Positions 7,486 through 14,258 of a DNA stretch of 15,646 nucleotides are shown piece by piece. The DNA is taken from positions 1-15,646 of the forward strand of contig DASSJN010000232.1 of assembly GCA_035691185.1 (NCBI GenBank), in the 5' to 3' direction. This stretch comes from RPQJ01 sp035691185 (lineage in GTDB: Bacteria; Pseudomonadota; Gammaproteobacteria; Steroidobacterales; Steroidobacteraceae). Within the stretch, counting starts at the first letter, position 1, and each line of letters begins with the position of its first letter. Under the pieces are notes generated by a model. It was not told where the DNA came from and did not search any database. It saw only the letters and a list, made by a program, of their open reading frames with translations. The position numbers were made by a program, and so were the translations under genes.

Positions 7486-9399
7486 GTGTCCGCGCCCCCG
7501 CTCATCGTCGACTCCACGATACGGTTCCTGCAGGCCCACCTGCCGTTCTCGCGCATGGGGCGCAAGGACCTGGAATTCGTCGCGGAACGCGCGCGGCTCG
7601 GTTACTTTCCCGTCGGCACGATGATCGTGGACCCGGGCGCCGGTGTGTCCGAGTACCTGCACATCATCCAGCGCGGGCACGTACGGGTGCGAAACCCGAA
7701 CGCAGCGGCCGACGACGAGGTGCGCGGTGCGGGAGAATGCTTCCCGGTCGCCGCGCTCGCCGCGCACTCGGCCGGCACGCGCCGGTTCGAGGCGACCGAG
7801 GACGTCTTCTGCCTCATGCTGCCGCGTGCCGACTTCGACCGGCTGCGCGCACGATCGGCCGAGTTCCAGCAGTTCTGCACCGAGGCGCTGGCGACGCTCG
7901 CGAAACATTCGCTCGGCCAGTTGCGCCACCATTTCTCGCAACGCGCCACCGAGCAGCAGACGCTGCTCGAGCCGATCAAGGCGCTGGTGCGACGCGATCC
8001 GGTCTATTGTCCCGCCGACACGCCGGTGCGCTACGCGCTCGAACGCATGAGCAAGGAGGGCGTCCGCACGATCGCGGTCGTCGACGACGCGCGGCGCCCG
8101 GTCGGCGTCTTCACGCTGATCGACCTGATGGAACGCGTCGTGCTGCCGGGCGTACCGCTGTCGACTCCGGTCGCGGACGTCATGTCGACCGACCCGGTGC
8201 TGGTAGACGAGCTGAGCACGGCGCAGGAAGGGCTCGCACTGATGGCGAGTCGTGGCTTCCACCAGTTGTTCGTCGTCCGCGGCGGCGAGCTCACGGGCGT
8301 CGTCACCGAGCGCGACCTGTTCGGGCTGCAGCGCGTGACGATGCGCAACGTGACGCATTCGATCCGCCTCGCACGCGACGTGTCGACGCTCGAACGCTGT
8401 GTCGGCGACCTCGCGGCGCTCACCGACAACCTCGTCGCCCAGGGCGCGGCCGCGGAACCGTTGACTCACACGATCACGGCCCTCAACGACGCGCTCACGC
8501 TCCGGCTGTTCGAGCTGCTGTTGCCCGCCGCCTCGCTCGACGGGGTGCAGTGGTGCTGGCTCGCCGTGGGCAGCGAGGGACGGCGCGAGCAGACCGTCGC
8601 GACCGACCAGGACAACGCGATCGTGTTCCGGTGCGCCGCAGCGGACGTTGGTCGCACGCGGGAGCGGCTGCTCGAGTTCGCACGCGCAGCCAACCAGGCG
8701 CTGGCGCAGCTCGGGTTTCCGCTGTGCCCGGGGAACATCATGGCGAGCAACCCCGAGTGCTGTCTCACGCTCGAGGAGTGGCGCGGACGCTTCGCGGGCT
8801 GGATGCGCGAGCCGACGCCGACGGCGCTGCTCGCGGCGAACATCTTCTTCGATTTCCGGCCCCTGTTCGGCGACGCCGCGCTCGCCCGGGAGCTGCGGCA
8901 ATGGCTCGACGCGACGACCGGCGAGAACAAGCTGTTCCTGCGCATGCTCGTCGCCAACGCGCTGCAGGCCGAGCCACCCCTCGGCTGGATCCGCACCTTT
9001 CGCACGGACGAGGGCGAGCACGCGGGAACCATCGACCTGAAGACGCACGGCACGCGCATTTTCGTCGACGCGGCGCGCGCGTTCGCGCTGGCGCTCGGCA
9101 TCGCCGAGACCAACACCTCGCAGCGGCTCCGGATGGCGGGTCGGCGCCTCAACCGCGAGGAACGCGACATCGCGGCGACGGTCGACGCGTACCACTTCCT
9201 GCAGATGCTGCGCCTTCGCGCCCAGCGCGTCGGGCTCGAGTCACCGACGACAGGAGGCGATGCGGGGGAGCGGACGCACCGGGCGATCAACCGGCTGGAC
9301 CCGTATGCGCTCAACGAACTCGACCAGCGCATGCTGCGCGAGGCCTTCCGGCAGGCGCGTGCCCTGCAGACGCACCTCGACCAGTCCGTCGGTCATTGA
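7486..9399 (+). CDS. Cyclic-nucleotide-binding/CBS/DUF294 nucleotidyltransferase-like protein
   Basis: This is a 637-residue cytoplasmic multidomain protein. A cNMP-binding-like (cupin) domain spans about 10-150. Two CBS domains follow (about 170-220 and 228-285), the second containing HQLFVVRGGELTGVVTERDL. A DUF294 nucleotidyltransferase-like domain (about 305-445) carries GSEGRREQ (362-369) and the metal-binding pair Asp374/Asp376 in TDQDN. A C-terminal helical DUF294 domain completes it (about 460-630). The nucleotidyltransferase motif resembles that of GlnD-type enzymes, so modification of a protein partner controlled by adenine nucleotides at the CBS pair is plausible; the reaction is not known. 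The only fitting start is GTG at 7486, five bases after the heptamer palindrome and without a Shine-Dalgarno. ATG at 7555 would cut conserved residues of the first domain. The exonuclease gene follows three bases after the stop. Confidence 0.92.
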   Translation: MSAPPLIVDSTIRFLQAHLPFSRMGRKDLEFVAERARLGYFPVGTMIVDPGAGVSEYLHIIQRGHVRVRNPNAAADDEVRGAGECFPVAALAAHSAGTRRFEATEDVFCLMLPRADFDRLRARSAEFQQFCTEALATLAKHSLGQLRHHFSQRATEQQTLLEPIKALVRRDPVYCPADTPVRYALERMSKEGVRTIAVVDDARRPVGVFTLIDLMERVVLPGVPLSTPVADVMSTDPVLVDELSTAQEGLALMASRGFHQLFVVRGGELTGVVTERDLFGLQRVTMRNVTHSIRLARDVSTLERCVGDLAALTDNLVAQGAAAEPLTHTITALNDALTLRLFELLLPAASLDGVQWCWLAVGSEGRREQTVATDQDNAIVFRCAAADVGRTRERLLEFARAANQALAQLGFPLCPGNIMASNPECCLTLEEWRGRFAGWMREPTPTALLAANIFFDFRPLFGDAALARELRQWLDATTGENKLFLRMLVANALQAEPPLGWIRTFRTDEGEHAGTIDLKTHGTRIFVDAARAFALALGIAETNTSQRLRMAGRRLNREERDIAATVDAYHFLQMLRLRAQRVGLESPTTGGDAGERTHRAINRLDPYALNELDQRMLREAFRQARALQTHLDQSVGH

Positions 9400-9402
9400 T
9401 CG

Positions 9403-10122
9403 ATGCTCCCGGCCACGTTCGGCGAACTACTGCGCGCCCGCCGCGTCCGGCGCTCGCTGCCGCCGGAGGTGCGGGAGCGACTGCGCCGCGTCCACAGCGG
9501 CTTCCTCCACCGCCCGAGCCTCGACCAGCCGCTCGCGCTCGCACGGTTCGTGGCGCTCGACCTGGAGACCACCGGGCCGCGCATGCTCGTCGACCGGATC
9601 ATCTCGATCGGCGCGGTCGCCGTCGTCGACGGAACCGTCCGCCACGACGATGCCTTCGAGGCCCTGCTGCGCCAGGAACGCTCGAGCGGAGTCGACAACA
9701 TCCTGATCCACCAGATCGGGGGCCAGCAGCAGTTGGGCGGCACGGATCCCGCCGAGGCGCTGGTGCGCTGCCTCGAGTTCGTCGGTGATTCGCGGATCGT
9801 CGCGTACCGGGCGGAGTTCGACCAGACGGTGTTCCGGCGCGAGGCCCGCCTGCGTCTCGGCGTGCAGGCGTGGCCCCGATTCATCGACCTGGCGTCGCTG
9901 CTTCCGGCGCTTTTCCCGGGCACTGACAACGATTCGCTCGACGACTGGGTCCGGCACTTCGCCCTGCCGCCGATCGGACGCCACCACGCCATCGCGGACG
10001 CCTATGCCACGGCGCAGCTGCTGATGATCGTCCTGCAGGCCGCCGCGCGCGCCGGCATCGAGACGAGTCGCGACCTGCGCGACGCCGAGCAGGCACAACG
10101 CTGGCTCGGTCGACGGCGCTGA
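9403..10122 (+). CDS. DnaQ-like 3'-5' exonuclease (DEDDh family)
   Basis: This 239-residue protein has an exonuclease domain at about 49-212. The DEDDh residues are all present: Asp53 and Glu55 in ALDLETTG, Asp140 in AYRAEFDQTVF, and His194 and Asp199 in HHAIADAYATAQL. That arrangement is shared with the epsilon subunit of DNA polymerase III, RNase T and oligoribonuclease, which remove nucleotides from 3' ends using two metal ions. The N-terminal 45 basic residues (RARRVRRSLPPEVRERLRR) are not part of the fold. The natural substrate is not evident. The ATG lies three bases after the stop of the nucleotidyltransferase gene with no clear Shine-Dalgarno of its own, so translational coupling is likely. 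From memory, the same gene order (DUF485, symporter, CBS-DUF294, nuclease) occurs in Pseudomonas, which argues for a linked function. Confidence 0.92.
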   Translation: MLPATFGELLRARRVRRSLPPEVRERLRRVHSGFLHRPSLDQPLALARFVALDLETTGPRMLVDRIISIGAVAVVDGTVRHDDAFEALLRQERSSGVDNILIHQIGGQQQLGGTDPAEALVRCLEFVGDSRIVAYRAEFDQTVFRREARLRLGVQAWPRFIDLASLLPALFPGTDNDSLDDWVRHFALPPIGRHHAIADAYATAQLLMIVLQAAARAGIETSRDLRDAEQAQRWLGRRR

Positions 10123-10285
10123 CAGACGACGGTCCGCAGCGGCACGCGCCAATCGGCACCAGATTGAGACCGGTTGGCCGGGCGCGGCTGGGCGCGCGGA
10201 CAAGGCAAGCTTTACCATGCGTGACGACCGCCGCCCCGGGCTCCGTCGCGCGAGAAAAAACTTGTCCGCCGTCGCTCCCGTCCCC
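10123..10285. other. Noncoding gap with a 9-bp inverted repeat
   Basis: I see no convincing gene in these 163 bp. GCGGACAAG at 10196-10204 is exactly complementary to CTTGTCCGC at 10261-10269. A long-range stem in a 5' leader is possible, as is an operator, or coincidence in GC-rich DNA. An AT-rich patch (AAAAAA at about 10254-10259) precedes the second arm. A promoter for the REC-EAL gene should lie here, but no clear sigma-70 hexamer pair is visible. Confidence 0.35.
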
Positions 10286-11506
10286 ATGAACCCGAACCCG
10301 CGCCTGCTCGTGATCGACGACGATCCGGCCATCCGCCAGGTCGTCGCCGGCATTGGCCGGTCGGTGGGGTTCGACGTTTCCGCCTGCGAAGGCGACGCTA
10401 CGCTCGACGAGTACCTGGACGCGGAGGCGGACCTGATCATCCTCGACCTCGTAATGCCCATCGTCGACGGCATCGAGGTGATCGAGCGGCTGGCAAAGTG
10501 CCAGTCGGCCGCGCGACTGGTCCTGGTCTCGGGCCAGGACCGGCGCGTGCTGGCGAGCGCGTCGCGGCTTGCGACCGCACACGGGCTCAAGGTCGCCGCG
10601 ACGTTCGCGAAGCCGTTCAGCGTCGCGGACCTGCGGTCCTGCCTCGACGAGCAGAAGGGCGTCATCAGCAATGGCGTCACGGCGCGACTGCGTCGCATTC
10701 CGCCGGCCATCCGGGCGGCCCGCATCGAACAGGCGCTGCGCACGCACGAGATCGTGGTCCACTACCAGCCGCAGGTGAGCGTGCAGACGCTCGAGTGGCT
10801 CGGCGTCGAGGCGCTCGTGCGCTGGGAGCATCCCGAGTTCGGCTTGCTGCCGCCCGACACCTTCGTGCCGGTCGTCGAGCGCAACCGCGACCTGATGCAG
10901 CGCTTCACGCAGTACATCATCCGCACGGCCGTCCACGAGATGGTGCCGGCGGAGGCCGTGGGCGGATTCGCCGGCCGGCTTGCGATCAACGTCGCGGCGG
11001 ACGTGCTGGCCGCGGCGGAATTCCCGAACCAGCTGGTCGCGATCCTCGCCGAGGTGGGGATCGGGCACGAACGCGTCGTGCTCGAGGTGACCGAGACCAC
11101 GTTGCCGACGGAGCCGGTCAAGGCGCTCGCGATCCATACCCGCCTGCGCATGCGCGGCGTCTCGCTCGCGGTGGACGACTTCGGCACCGGCCACTCGAGC
11201 CTCGAGCGCCTGCACAGGTTCCCGATGGACGAACTGAAGATCGACCTCAACTTCGTGCGCGATTCGACCAGCGATCCGGAGGCCCGCGCGATCGTGCACA
11301 ACTCGATCGCGCTCGCACGCGATTTGCGCGTGCGCTGCGTCGCCGAAGGCGTCGAAAATGTCGAGGCGCTGCGATTGCTGTCGTCGCTGCGCTGCGGGTA
11401 TGCGCAGGGCTATTTCATCGCGCGGCCGATGCCGGCCGGCGAGCTGGGCCGCTGGGCCGGGCAATGGCGGCAGCGGCGGGTCGACGTGCTGCCCCAGCTG
11501 GGATGA
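10286..11506 (+). CDS. REC-EAL response regulator, c-di-GMP phosphodiesterase (RocR-like)
   Basis: This protein has 406 residues from ATG 10286. An N-terminal receiver (5-123) has Asp11-Asp13, phosphoacceptor Asp54 in IILDLVMP, and Lys109 in the AKPF loop. The EAL domain (about 145-395) hydrolyses cyclic di-GMP to pGpG and keeps its metal and catalytic residues: Glu175 of EALVRW, Asn235, Glu267 in LEVTE, Asp297-Asp298 of DDFGTG, Lys318, Glu354 in AEGVEN and Gln374. Architecture and spacing closely match Pseudomonas RocR, so phosphorylation probably controls the phosphodiesterase. An in-frame ATG at 10217 would give 429 residues. I prefer 10286 because the extra codons (AGA AAA AAC TTG) are unlike the rest and a receiver normally starts close to its first strand, though neither site has a good Shine-Dalgarno. 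A kinase-like gene starts five bases downstream. Confidence 0.93.
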   Translation: MNPNPRLLVIDDDPAIRQVVAGIGRSVGFDVSACEGDATLDEYLDAEADLIILDLVMPIVDGIEVIERLAKCQSAARLVLVSGQDRRVLASASRLATAHGLKVAATFAKPFSVADLRSCLDEQKGVISNGVTARLRRIPPAIRAARIEQALRTHEIVVHYQPQVSVQTLEWLGVEALVRWEHPEFGLLPPDTFVPVVERNRDLMQRFTQYIIRTAVHEMVPAEAVGGFAGRLAINVAADVLAAAEFPNQLVAILAEVGIGHERVVLEVTETTLPTEPVKALAIHTRLRMRGVSLAVDDFGTGHSSLERLHRFPMDELKIDLNFVRDSTSDPEARAIVHNSIALARDLRVRCVAEGVENVEALRLLSSLRCGYAQGYFIARPMPAGELGRWAGQWRQRRVDVLPQLG

Positions 11507-11510
11507 ACAG

Positions 11511-11690
11511 ATGAGCGGAACCGGCGAAAGTGACGCACACGTTTCGACCAGCCCGGGCACGACCGGCGCCGGCTAGCACGCCGTCGCGGACCTGCAGGTC
11601 CTGCGTGACGCACTGCGCGACCTGCTCGCCGGCGCCGGCCTCGGCTCGCTGCTGGCTTCGGTCGCGCACGCGGGTAACAACCGCCTGACG
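11511..11690 (+). pseudogene. 5' part of the kinase-like gene, interrupted by an amber codon at 11574-11576
   Basis: ATG at 11511 sits five bases after the REC-EAL stop with GGGA upstream (11500-11503), the expected place for the next gene of the operon. It reads 21 residues and then meets TAG at 11574-11576. Past the stop the same frame stays open to 12326 and at once encodes an amphipathic helix and a DHp-like motif, SVAHAGNNRL, with the His codon at 11667. There is no ATG, GTG or TTG between the amber codon and 11691, which already lies inside the motif. Either the gene is broken by a point nonsense mutation, or the base is a sequencing error, or an unusual start is used. The codons before the stop look as GC-rich as those after it. 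Confidence 0.65.
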
Positions 11691-12326
11691 GTGATCCTGT
11701 CGTGCCTGGACCTCCTCGCCGGTGCCGACATCGACGACGAGGACCTGCGATCGGCCATCACGCTCGCGACCGGCGCCGCCCAGCAACTCGCGAGCGATTT
11801 CAGTTCCCTGCTGGCGGGGGTGCGTCGCAACGCGCCGCCCGTCGAGGCGATCGACCTCGAAGCGGCCCTGCGTCGCGTCGCCGTCCTCGACTCGTTCCTG
11901 CACGGCAGGACAGTCGTCACGGCGTGCGAGGTGGCGCCGGGCCTCGAAGTGGAGGTCGAGCATGAGCACCTCGTGGCGGCGCTGCTGCGACTGTGCACGA
12001 TCGCCCGACGCCGCGGCGCGCGATCGATCCGCATCGGCGCAGGCACGCTCGAGGTCGAGGCGCGCACCGCCGACCGCCCTTCGCTGCGCAAGGGCCGCTA
12101 CTGTCGCGTCGCGTTCGAGATCGTCGGCGCCGCGTGGGCGGAGCAGGCGTCGCGCGCGGGCACGGAACCCGGTCACGTCGTCGGACGACTCGGCGACGCG
12201 GACGGGCTCGAGTACGCGGCCGTGGAGGCATTCGCGGCCGCGCTGCGCGGGCACGTCGCGACGACGTCGGGACCTGGCTCGACGCTGATCGAACTTTGCC
12301 TGCCCGCGTCCGCAAAGCTTGCCTGA
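11691..12326 (+). CDS. Histidine-kinase-like protein with degenerate ATP-binding domain (surviving open frame)
   Basis: The open frame is 211 residues from GTG 11691, but the domain begins earlier, near 11580. A DHp-type helical hairpin (SVAHAGNNRLTVILSCLDLL and the following LRSAITLATGAAQQLASDFSSLL) is followed by about 130 residues laid out like a HATPase domain: a DLEAALRRVA entry, a VEVEHEHLVAALLRLCTIARRR helix, and a final GPGSTLIELCLP strand. The N-box asparagine and the G1 Asp-x-Gly-x-Gly and G2 glycines are missing, and the acidic residue normally after the phosphorylated histidine is Ala. ATP-driven autophosphorylation is therefore unlikely. A phosphotransfer role like ChpT, which also pairs a DHp hairpin with an inert catalytic-like domain, is an inference. 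It is the neighbour of the REC-EAL regulator. GTG 11691 falls inside the motif and is probably not the original start. Confidence 0.68.
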   Translation: MILSCLDLLAGADIDDEDLRSAITLATGAAQQLASDFSSLLAGVRRNAPPVEAIDLEAALRRVAVLDSFLHGRTVVTACEVAPGLEVEVEHEHLVAALLRLCTIARRRGARSIRIGAGTLEVEARTADRPSLRKGRYCRVAFEIVGAAWAEQASRAGTEPGHVVGRLGDADGLEYAAVEAFAAALRGHVATTSGPGSTLIELCLPASAKLA

Positions 12327-12329
12327 CTG

Positions 12330-12364
12330 ACGGGGTCCGCCGCCGTTGCGGCAGACCCGTCTTT
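12330..12364 (+). terminator. Probable intrinsic terminator after the signalling genes
   Basis: A GC-rich hairpin pairs 12330-12343 with 12348-12360 around the loop CGTT, with one bulged G and one mismatch. It is followed by CTTT. It begins three bases after the stop of the kinase-like gene. The T-run is short, so termination may be partial, but the position between two transcription units fits. Confidence 0.7.
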
Positions 12365-12422
12365 ACGCGGCACCGCCCGGATGCAAACATCTGCCGCCAT
12401 GACAGCTGCGAACGGACGATCG

Positions 12423-13352
12423 ATGGCCGCGACGCGGGTCGTCGCGATCCTGGGCCTCGCATTCCTGGCTGCCTGTGCCGGCAAGGATGCCGCCGCACCG
12501 CCGGAGGCAGCCGTGCCCGCGGCCGCCAAGGCGGAGCCCCCGACGCGCGAACAATTGCTGTCAGCGACGGTTTCCGGGGTGCTGCCGGAAACCGTCACGC
12601 TGAGCAACGGGCGGCACGACGGGCCGCCGGCACAGGCCGGCGCAGCCTCCCGCACGAGCCTGGTCCTGATGGAGCCGACCGTGCTGTTCGGCGACGTCGA
12701 CGGCCAGCCCCCGAGCGAGGCGGTCGCACTGCTCGTCGCGAACACCGGCGGCAGTGGTGAGTTCGTGCACGTCGGCGTCTTCGCCATGCGCGACGGCAAG
12801 GCGCAGACGATCGCGACCGCGCCGGTCGGCGACCGCGTCAAGGTGTTCCGCACCTGGCTCGAACGCGACAAGCTCCACATGGACGTGGTCGAGGCGAGGC
12901 CGGACGATCCCGCGTGCTGCCCGACGCAACTCACGCGCAAGGCGTTCGGCTGGCAGGACGGCACGCTTGCGATGCTCGAGAACGCGCCCGTCGGTTACAT
13001 GTCCATCCACATGCTCGCGGCCACCGACTGGATGCTCGTCGAGATGGACGGGCAGCCGCTGCCCCAGGGCCTCATGCCGCCGACTGCGCTGATCCAGTAC
13101 GGCAAGATCACCGGTTTCGCCGGATGCAACCGTTACACGGGCCCGCTTGCAGAGCCGGAGGCGGGCAAACTCGACGTCGGTGAGGTCGCCGCCACGAAGA
13201 AGGCCTGCGAAGGGCCGGCCAACGATCTCGAGGCGCGATTCCTCGAGCGCCTCGGCAAGGTCGATGCATACACGTTCCAGGCCGGCAGGCTGGTGCTGTC
13301 CGGGCCGCCGCTCGCGCAGGGTGCACCCGCGACGCTCGTATTCTCACGCTGA
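12423..13352 (+). CDS. META-domain (HslJ-like) lipoprotein
   Basis: This 309-residue envelope lipoprotein has a short signal peptide ending in the lipobox LAAC (15-18, lipidated Cys18) and an Ala/Pro-rich linker (22-40). An N-terminal domain of unknown function (about 45-190) contains FGDVDGQPPSEAVALLVAN, SGEFVHVGVF and DPACCPTQL. A C-terminal META domain (about 200-307) contains DWMLVEMDG, GFAGCNRYTG (231-240), AATKKAC (256-262) and a final LVLSGPPL strand. META domains occur in HslJ and similar outer-membrane or secreted proteins linked to stress or antibiotic tolerance; no enzymatic activity is known. ATG 12423 is chosen because it begins a compact signal peptide and has GGA upstream; ATG 12381 and 12399 would lengthen the n-region without better ribosome-binding sites. 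It is the first gene after the terminator and likely heads the following unit. Confidence 0.87.
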   Translation: MAATRVVAILGLAFLAACAGKDAAAPPEAAVPAAAKAEPPTREQLLSATVSGVLPETVTLSNGRHDGPPAQAGAASRTSLVLMEPTVLFGDVDGQPPSEAVALLVANTGGSGEFVHVGVFAMRDGKAQTIATAPVGDRVKVFRTWLERDKLHMDVVEARPDDPACCPTQLTRKAFGWQDGTLAMLENAPVGYMSIHMLAATDWMLVEMDGQPLPQGLMPPTALIQYGKITGFAGCNRYTGPLAEPEAGKLDVGEVAATKKACEGPANDLEARFLERLGKVDAYTFQAGRLVLSGPPLAQGAPATLVFSR

Positions 13353-13361
13353 GGTGACGCC

Positions 13362-13856
13362 ATGGAGCAACGACGATTCGTTTCGCGTTTGACGCTCGCG
13401 CTGTCGGCCGGGCTGGCCCTCTGTTCGACGATCACGGCGTGCTCGCCTGCCGCGCAGAGGCAGGCAGAGGTCACCGAGCAGGACGACTGGGTCACGGTGG
13501 CCGCGGGCGATCGAACCGAGATGCTCGTCAGGCCCTCGAGCCTGAAATGGGAAGGGAGCTGGCTCAGCGCGGGCACCAAGCAGAACTTCACGGAACCGCA
13601 GGCGTCGGCAAAACCAGGTAAGACGTACCTGTCCGCGCGCAATGACTACCGGATCGACTGCCAGCAAAGGCGGCTCGCATACCGCGAGATCCAGGCATTC
13701 GCCGGGCCTGACCTGCAGGGCGACCTCGTCCAGAAGACCCGGATCGGCGAGAAAAACCTCAAGTGGATGGACGCGCCGGAGCGCACGGTCTTCGGCGAAC
13801 TGCTCGATTACGCGTGCAAGCACGCACCGTTGGGCCCGCCCGCCACGACGCAGTGA
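13362..13856 (+). CDS. Small lipoprotein resembling surface-adhesin protein E
   Basis: This 164-residue lipoprotein has a signal peptide with two N-terminal arginines, a hydrophobic core (10-22) and lipobox ITAC (24-27, Cys27). The mature part begins with a DDWVTVAAGDRTEMLVRPSSLKW-like strand pair and carries two cysteines, Cys100 in DYRIDCQQRR and Cys152 near the end, well placed for a disulphide. This W-V...V-x-x-S-S...D-C-x-x-R pattern is like the surface-adhesin protein E (NTHi protein E-like) family common in proteobacteria, where most members have no known role. GAGGTGA at 13351-13357 is the strongest ribosome-binding site in the region and partly overlaps the preceding stop. The gap to the META lipoprotein is 9 bp, and the Hpt gene overlaps the 3' end. 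Confidence 0.8.
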   Translation: MEQRRFVSRLTLALSAGLALCSTITACSPAAQRQAEVTEQDDWVTVAAGDRTEMLVRPSSLKWEGSWLSAGTKQNFTEPQASAKPGKTYLSARNDYRIDCQQRRLAYREIQAFAGPDLQGDLVQKTRIGEKNLKWMDAPERTVFGELLDYACKHAPLGPPATTQ

Positions 13857-14218
13857 CGACGGGTCGCGTGGCGCCGTACCAAACCTTCGACCGCGGTGCC
13901 CTGCTCGACAGGTTCGGCGGGGACGAGGATTTCGTGCGCGGCCTGCTCGAGGTCGTGCTGCGCAGCGTCGGGTCGTGGCCCGCCGAACTGCGGAGCTCGG
14001 GTGCGCGCGCGGATTTCGCCGGCCTCGCCGCGCTCGCGCACAAGGTGAAGGGCACGGCCGGCGACCTCGTCGCCGCCGAGCTGCAGGTGCGGGCACGCGA
14101 CGCCGAACTCGCGGCGCGCGCAGCCGACCCGGGCGCGATCGCGCTGAACCTCGAACTCGCCGACGCGCTCGAGGACATGCTGGCGGAGATACGTACGGTC
14201 GTCGCCGGGGCGTGCTGA
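13853..14218 (+). CDS. Hpt-domain histidine phosphotransfer protein
   Basis: This 121-residue, mostly helical protein is almost entirely one Hpt domain. The diagnostic motif is LAHKVKGTAGDLVAAEL (61-77), with His63 as the predicted phosphoryl carrier. It is preceded by FGGDEDFVRGLLEVVLRSV (21-39) and followed by a long helix, which gives the usual four-helix bundle. Hpt proteins shuttle phosphoryl groups between the receiver of a hybrid kinase and a response regulator. GTG at 13853 is chosen because it overlaps the previous gene's stop as GTGA, suggesting translational coupling; GTG at 13868 is an alternative. No hybrid kinase lies next to it. The nearest possible partners are the REC-EAL protein and the kinase-like gene 1.5-3.5 kb upstream, or the lone receiver at 3255-3659. 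Confidence 0.88.
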   Translation: MTTGRVAPYQTFDRGALLDRFGGDEDFVRGLLEVVLRSVGSWPAELRSSGARADFAGLAALAHKVKGTAGDLVAAELQVRARDAELAARAADPGAIALNLELADALEDMLAEIRTVVAGAC

Positions 14219-14258
14219 TACGATGCCGCGCGGTTGCCGCAGTGGACCACCCGCCGGC

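Noticed and set aside
7465..9195. A 576-residue minus-strand open frame opposite the CBS/nucleotidyltransferase gene
   Set aside because: The composition (Arg/Glu/His-rich, no domain motifs) marks it as a shadow of the real gene, which has recognisable cNMP, CBS and DUF294 motifs.
7737..9788. A 683-residue plus-strand frame overlapping two genes out of frame
   Set aside because: It is an Arg/Ala/Pro-rich translation without motifs that crosses the boundary between two well-supported genes.
10217..10285. Longer start of the REC-EAL protein at ATG 10217
   Set aside because: The added 23 codons have atypical codon use, do not belong to the receiver fold and lie within an inverted repeat; kept only as an alternative.
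11511..11576. A genuine 21-residue peptide gene between the REC-EAL and kinase-like genes
   Set aside because: The same frame continues past the TAG into the kinase-like domain without a shift, so an interrupted gene explains it better than an independent peptide, though a coupling leader cannot be excluded.
12381..12422. Longer start of the META lipoprotein at ATG 12381
   Set aside because: It has no ribosome-binding site, and it would put 14 extra residues ahead of a compact signal peptide that starts at 12423.
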